Shown here: in pieces, positions 6,539 through 10,108 of the stretch
Layout of the letters: each line of letters opens with the position of its first letter
How positions within the stretch are numbered: position 1 is the first letter of the stretch
Origin: Deltaproteobacteria bacterium
Lineage (GTDB): Bacteria; Myxococcota; Myxococcia; Myxococcales; 40CM-4-68-19
Direction: 5' to 3'
Length of the DNA: 10,108 bases
NCBI GenBank assembly: GCA_018266095.1
Contig: JAFEBC010000592.1
Span: 1 to 10,108, forward strand
Position numbers and translations under genes: made by a program
The notes under the pieces: model-generated
Seen by the model: the letters and a program-made list of their open reading frames with translations, nothing else
What the model was told of the DNA's origin: nothing
Database searches by the model: none

Positions 6539-8278
6539 ATGAGAATCGCGTCCGTAAGAATCGACGGCTATCGGAACTTTGATTCTGCCCTCATCAACCT
6601 GTCAGCGAAGACGCTCGTTCTTGGCTCAAACGATGTTGGCAAGACCAATCTGCTTCAAGCGATCCGCTTGTTGCTCGACCGCACGGTGCCTGAATCAGAA
6701 CTCGAGCCCCGCGAGTCTGATTTTCACATTCCACTAGCGGGGAGTCAAGCGGCCGATCTCCGCATCGAGATCAGGCTAGCAGAAATCACACAGGACGCCG
6801 TCATCTCAAAACTCAAGGGGCATGTTAGCGATATCGGCGAATCCTGCCTTGTATATACCGCTAACAGGGCCAGTCTGTCTTACAAAACGTTTATAGGCCA
6901 CAGTGTCGCGGCTTGTGAAGAAATAGACGGTCGTCAATATCTGAAGCATATTCACTTCAAGTATGTCGAGAGCCGTCGAGATATCACCCAATTCATCCAG
7001 CGCGAGAAGCGCTATCTGCTCAAGAGCGCGAAGGAAAAGAGGACTCCAAGTGAAGAGGTTTCAGATGCAGCTAGCGAGACTGCACTCCAAGCGACTCTTA
7101 GCGGAGTGAACACCGGCATCAACGCTCTCAAGTATGTGAGTGGTGCGACAGCGAGCATCAACAAGGAATTAGAGGTTCTCTCGCACCACAACGGACACTA
7201 TGCTGTAGGCCTCGAATCGAATGCGCTTAATTTTTCCAGCTTTGTTGAGAGGCTCAGCCTCGGAGCTAGCTCTGCCGGCCGTAGTGTCGGGCTTGGCGGC
7301 GACGGCCGCAACAACCAGATTCTCGTGGGCCTATGGAAAGCAAAAAGCGAAATAGAACACGACTCAGAGCACGAGGCAGTGATCTACTGTATTGAAGAAC
7401 CAGAGGCCCATCTCCATCCCCATCAACAGCGAAAACTGTCACATTACCTGACAAGTCAACTGAATGGCCAAGTACTCGTGAGTACGCACTCGCCGCAGAT
7501 AGCCTCAGCGTTTTCTCCAGGCGGCATCGTTCGCTTGTTCGAGAAGCACGGCGGAGCAGTTGCAGCATCCAACGGCTGCTCAGCGTCAATAGCATCTGCT
7601 GCGCAGGGGTTTGGCTACCGCATGAGCATCCTTCCGGCAGAGGCGTTTTTCGCAGATGCTGTGCTCTTAGTGGAAGGTCCATCAGAAGTTCTTTTCTACC
7701 ACGCCCTTGCGGCTCAGCTCTCGATCGACCTCGACTTTCACAATATCAGCATTCTTTCGGTCGATGGAATTGCGTTTGGCGTCTACGTGGCAATCCTGAC
7801 GGCGCTTGAGATTCCGTGGGTGGTCAGGACGGACAACGACGTCTCGAAGGTCCCCAAATCGAACCCGCCCTCCTGGCAATTTGCCGGTCTCAACCGAGCC
7901 CTCTCCTTGTCAGGGCTGAACAAGACGATCCCGCCGCATAGTGTCGCACCGACTCCCGACATCCTTCATGCCTCTTGGCTGGAACAGTCCCAGGACCTCA
8001 ATCCCCGAGGCGTCTATGTCTCGCGTATGGATCTTGAGCGTGACTTGGCAGCCGAGTGCAAAGATGCGCTCCTGGCCTACACCGGGGAAGCTACCGAGTC
8101 TGAAGCTGTAGACTACCTTCAGCAGAAAAAAGCGATTCGTATGGCAGAGTTCCTGTCCCAGCAAGGGACTCAGCTCAAGGCTCTTGGGGCAGGAAATCTT
8201 GCGCTTCCCCTCCATCACGCAGTGCTTTTCTCGAGCGAAAGACGCAAGGTCGCGTCTCAACCAAAGCCCCAGCTATGA
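6539..8278 (+). CDS. gajA: Gabija anti-phage protein GajA: OLD-family ATPase with TOPRIM nuclease domain
   Basis: GajA is the effector of Gabija, a DNA-nicking endonuclease of the OLD family whose activity is held back by ATP and other nucleotides and released when phage replication depletes them. From the ATG at 6539 the product is 579 residues, about the length of the characterised Bacillus GajA. The N-terminal ABC-type ATPase has MRIASVRIDGYRNF, Walker A GSNDVGKT (29-36), Walker B/D-loop CIEEPEAHLHP (284-294) and H-loop STHSPQ (315-320). The C-terminal TOPRIM domain has VEGPSE (E379, E383), the D-x-D of RTDND (D432, D434), MDLERDL (D498-D502) and a late KK pair (530-531), so all expected metal and catalytic acids are present. 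No proper Shine-Dalgarno site precedes the ATG, but family alignment starts exactly here; in-frame GTG 6524 and TTG 6428 are poorer. It overlaps gajB by ATGA. GC is far below uvrA (30 of 60 in line 6541-6600). A generic OLD nuclease is the only alternative, and the partner gene argues for Gabija. Confidence 0.93.
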   Translation: MRIASVRIDGYRNFDSALINLSAKTLVLGSNDVGKTNLLQAIRLLLDRTVPESELEPRESDFHIPLAGSQAADLRIEIRLAEITQDAVISKLKGHVSDIGESCLVYTANRASLSYKTFIGHSVAACEEIDGRQYLKHIHFKYVESRRDITQFIQREKRYLLKSAKEKRTPSEEVSDAASETALQATLSGVNTGINALKYVSGATASINKELEVLSHHNGHYAVGLESNALNFSSFVERLSLGASSAGRSVGLGGDGRNNQILVGLWKAKSEIEHDSEHEAVIYCIEEPEAHLHPHQQRKLSHYLTSQLNGQVLVSTHSPQIASAFSPGGIVRLFEKHGGAVAASNGCSASIASAAQGFGYRMSILPAEAFFADAVLLVEGPSEVLFYHALAAQLSIDLDFHNISILSVDGIAFGVYVAILTALEIPWVVRTDNDVSKVPKSNPPSWQFAGLNRALSLSGLNKTIPPHSVAPTPDILHASWLEQSQDLNPRGVYVSRMDLERDLAAECKDALLAYTGEATESEAVDYLQQKKAIRMAEFLSQQGTQLKALGAGNLALPLHHAVLFSSERRKVASQPKPQL

Positions 8279-9906
8279 GCGAACCTATTCCAACGCAGGA
8301 GCAAAGCCTAGTAATCGACTACTCTGGTAACCTCGTCGCGATTGCCAAGCCAGGCAGCGGGAAGACCTTCGTATTGGCGCAGAAGATCCAAGGCATTCTG
8401 GGCGAGATGCCAGAATATCGAGGCGTCATAGCGATCTCATACACCAATAAGGCGAGCGCTGAGCTAGCCCAGAGAGCAACGCGCGGCATCGTGAAGGCAC
8501 GCGCCAGCTTTTTTGGCACGGTCGATTCGTTTTGTGTCAAGGAAATTGTACTGCCGTTTCTGGCGCATCTTTGGGGAAAGCCGGCTTCGGAAGTAACGAT
8601 CTCGCGACTGCGCGACCTCCCTCCAAGTGAGGCGGCAGGTTTCGGCGATCTGCAAGACGGCCACTTCAGTGCTGAATATATCAGCACGCATGTGACTTCT
8701 TTCCAGAGTCAGTTCTTAGGCGGTCGAGTCTTCTTGGAGACTCTTGGCGCGCTGGCGTACTTCACGCTAAAGCACTCCAACGCTTGCCGCAGCTATCTGT
8801 CGGCCCGATACTCACATGTGTTCATCGATGAGTATCAGGACTCAGGGTACGAGCAGCACGCGCTGTTTCTGGAATTGCAAAGTATAGGGCTAACTGCCGT
8901 GGCCGTTGGTGATGTAGATCAAGCCATCTTCGGTTTTTCACACAAAGATCCCAAGTTCCTTCTTGAGTTGGCCCATCGTTCTGATTTTCGGACATTTCAA
9001 ATCACCCAAAACCATCGATGCCATGCCTCGCTAGTCAACTATTCGACTCGAATCATCGCTTCACAGGGGGAGATAGTGCCCGCGTTAGATACGCGCGTGT
9101 TTTTTAAAGCGTGCGCTGGGACCGCAGCCGCAATTGCGCAGTGGATTGAGTCAGTCCTTTCCCGTGTAATGGCTGACTATCAAGTGTCCAGGGCCAGCGA
9201 TATCGGGATCTTGGTGTTTGGAAACGTTAGTGGACAATTGGTTGATGGCGCGATGCAACGCAAGCGTCGGCTTGTGCAAACGCATCCGATCGAGGAGCAC
9301 TTTAGCCTGTGGGCGGGGTTGTTTGCCCAACTCCTCTCGTATCGGTATGACCAGAAGCAGACTGCGCAGGCCATCGTTGACCGAACGGCCCGAGGGCTCA
9401 ATACTGGCGAGTCTCGATCGGCTCTTGCACAAATAAAAGCCCTCCGCACTGTCGCCGATGAAGAACTCATGGTGCGGATGGAGGAAATTGCGATGTTGCT
9501 ACTCCCCAACGCGGCAAAAGATGCGGCATTGGCGCTCCTCAAGGCATCCAAGATTGGCGACCTTGTGCGGGCTTTCCGCCCCGCCGCAGATGACGAAGTT
9601 CAAATCATGTCACTCCACAAGTCCAAGGGTTTGGAATTTGATGTCGTATTTCACCTGGACCTCTACGAGTGGCTGCTCCCCAAGAAACAACCGGGACCAG
9701 GCAACGACTTCGACAACCCCATATTCCCGTCTTTGCAACAGGACCTCAATCTACACTACGTCGGCGTTACGAGAGCACGAAAGGCATGCTTCTTGTGTAC
9801 TTCCACTCGTCGAATAAAGAGCGACGGAGACGAGAAGAAGGGAAGCCCATCTGAGTTCTTGAATATCAACGGACTCCCTCAGCTTCGCGTCCCTAGTCCC
9901 TACTAG
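8275..9906 (+). CDS. gajB: Gabija anti-phage protein GajB: UvrD/Rep-like SF1 helicase
   Basis: GajB is the helicase-like partner of GajA. In studied systems it binds the GajA assembly, senses DNA ends and hydrolyses (d)ATP/(d)GTP, deepening the nucleotide loss that unleashes GajA. The 543-residue product shows the SF1A motifs in order: Q-motif PTQEQ (6-10), Walker A AKPGSGKT (24-31), motif Ia ISYTNKASAEL (54-64), Ib FFGTVDSFC (79-87), DEYQD (185-189), motif III VGDVDQAIF (211-219), motif IV region ITQNHRC (243-249), motif V MSLHKSKGLEFD (445-456) and motif VI VGVTRARK (496-503). It is shorter than UvrD (about 720), as Gabija helicases are, lacking much of the accessory subdomains. The ATG shares 4 bases with the gajA stop (ATGA), which implies one mRNA and translational coupling; no strong ribosome site of its own is seen. 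It shares the low GC of gajA. The motifs look intact, so it should be functional. Confidence 0.93.
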   Translation: MSEPIPTQEQSLVIDYSGNLVAIAKPGSGKTFVLAQKIQGILGEMPEYRGVIAISYTNKASAELAQRATRGIVKARASFFGTVDSFCVKEIVLPFLAHLWGKPASEVTISRLRDLPPSEAAGFGDLQDGHFSAEYISTHVTSFQSQFLGGRVFLETLGALAYFTLKHSNACRSYLSARYSHVFIDEYQDSGYEQHALFLELQSIGLTAVAVGDVDQAIFGFSHKDPKFLLELAHRSDFRTFQITQNHRCHASLVNYSTRIIASQGEIVPALDTRVFFKACAGTAAAIAQWIESVLSRVMADYQVSRASDIGILVFGNVSGQLVDGAMQRKRRLVQTHPIEEHFSLWAGLFAQLLSYRYDQKQTAQAIVDRTARGLNTGESRSALAQIKALRTVADEELMVRMEEIAMLLLPNAAKDAALALLKASKIGDLVRAFRPAADDEVQIMSLHKSKGLEFDVVFHLDLYEWLLPKKQPGPGNDFDNPIFPSLQQDLNLHYVGVTRARKACFLCTSTRRIKSDGDEKKGSPSEFLNINGLPQLRVPSPY

Positions 9907-9980
9907 CCGATTGCGATGCTTGGTCGGCAAAACTGGAGGGCAAGGAGGTTGGCATCGATCCACGTTCAGCAGGCACGCCC
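9907..9980. other. Short gap between gajB and the insertion sequence
   Basis: Nothing coding is seen. A weak stem (GCCGA 9906-9910 with TCGGC 9924-9928, plus three G-T pairs) begins within the gajB stop codon but is followed by AAAACTGG rather than a T-run, so an intrinsic terminator for the operon is not convincing. Confidence 0.3.
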
Positions 9981-10108
9981 TAACAGGCTGTTGAACTTCT
10001 CCGCCTCTCGCCCGATCCCATCCTGCGCAGCGGCATGATCTCGTGTGTTCATGCGCGGACCCGCGAAGCAGCAAGCGACGATGCTGAGCTTGATCACCCC
10101 CGACAAGC
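9981..10108 (+). mobile_element. Left end of an insertion sequence (IS1182/IS5-like), truncated by window edge
   Basis: The sequence AACAGGCTGTTGAAC at 9982-9996 resembles the terminal inverted repeats of many IS1182/IS5-type elements (GGCTGTTGAA core), and a transposase start follows 55 bases later. The exact outer end, the target duplication and the right end cannot be defined from this window. Confidence 0.5.
10051..10108 (+). CDS. Transposase N-terminus (IS1182/IS5-like DDE family), partial
   Basis: ATG at 10051 opens a frame reading MRGPAKQQATMLSLITPDK to the window edge. This matches the usual opening of IS1182/IS5-type DDE transposases, in which a short basic or polar start and a F/L-S-x-x-x-P-x-x-x segment come just before the R-V-P-x-D-H-P-L-R motif, expected immediately beyond the edge. 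Only 19 residues are visible, so the family call is by pattern and whether the gene is intact is unknown. The start lies about 55 bases inside the putative terminal repeat, as expected for such elements. Its position next to the Gabija operon fits a mobile or rearranged defence locus. Confidence 0.55.
   Translation, partial: MRGPAKQQATMLSLITPDK

Noticed and set aside
9906..9928. Stem after the gajB stop as an intrinsic terminator
   Set aside because: Only five Watson-Crick pairs plus wobbles, and an A-run rather than a T-run follows.
9751..10074. 107-codon minus-strand open frame spanning the gajB end and the IS end
   Set aside because: It crosses the gajB motif VI region antisense and then non-coding DNA, with no coding pattern of its own.
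1..10108. CRISPR array, tRNA or rRNA genes
   Set aside because: Reading both strands showed no regularly spaced direct repeats and no cloverleaf or ribosomal RNA signature.

Overview
The window looks like chromosomal DNA from a GC-rich Gram-negative bacterium. uvrA and the beta-helix gene run at about 68-73% GC in lines counted by hand, with codons ending mostly in G or C. Sec-type signal peptides and a Cys-rich Sel1-like remnant are reminiscent of Myxococcota (deltaproteobacterial type), but that assignment is inference from style only.

Layout. The left quarter (1-2656, minus strand) is the nucleotide-excision-repair ATPase gene uvrA, cut by the window edge so that roughly the last 65-70 codons are missing. 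Facing away from it is a gene for a secreted two-domain protein of unknown function (2854-3762, plus), which has noticeably lower GC and is followed by a good intrinsic terminator at 3908-3929. Converging on it is a secreted right-handed parallel beta-helix protein (3971-5545, minus), best read from a GTG start with a clear Shine-Dalgarno site. Between 5636 and about 6240 is a 5'-truncated, frameshifted remnant of a Cys-rich Sel1-like gene, then about 300 bases of non-coding leader.

The right third (6539-9906, plus) is a complete two-gene Gabija anti-phage operon. gajA encodes an OLD-family ATPase with a TOPRIM nuclease domain. gajB encodes a UvrD/Rep-like SF1 helicase with all its motifs visible. 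The two overlap by 4 bases (ATGA). Their GC is much lower (about 50% in one counted line of gajA), and the first codons of an IS1182/IS5-type transposase begin 145 bases downstream. Low GC, a neighbouring decayed gene and an insertion sequence all suggest a horizontally acquired defence locus next to core genes.

How the genes work together. GajA and GajB are expected to form one complex: GajA is a sequence-specific DNA nickase restrained by normal nucleotide levels, and GajB is activated by DNA ends and consumes (d)NTPs. uvrA belongs to a separate housekeeping pathway, and nothing in the sequence ties the two secreted proteins to the defence operon. Gabija is a described system. The less explained parts are the apparently leaderless gajA start, the secreted four-Cys protein, the 7-bp dyad upstream of the beta-helix gene and the decayed Sel1-like gene. 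No CRISPR array, tRNA or rRNA was seen.
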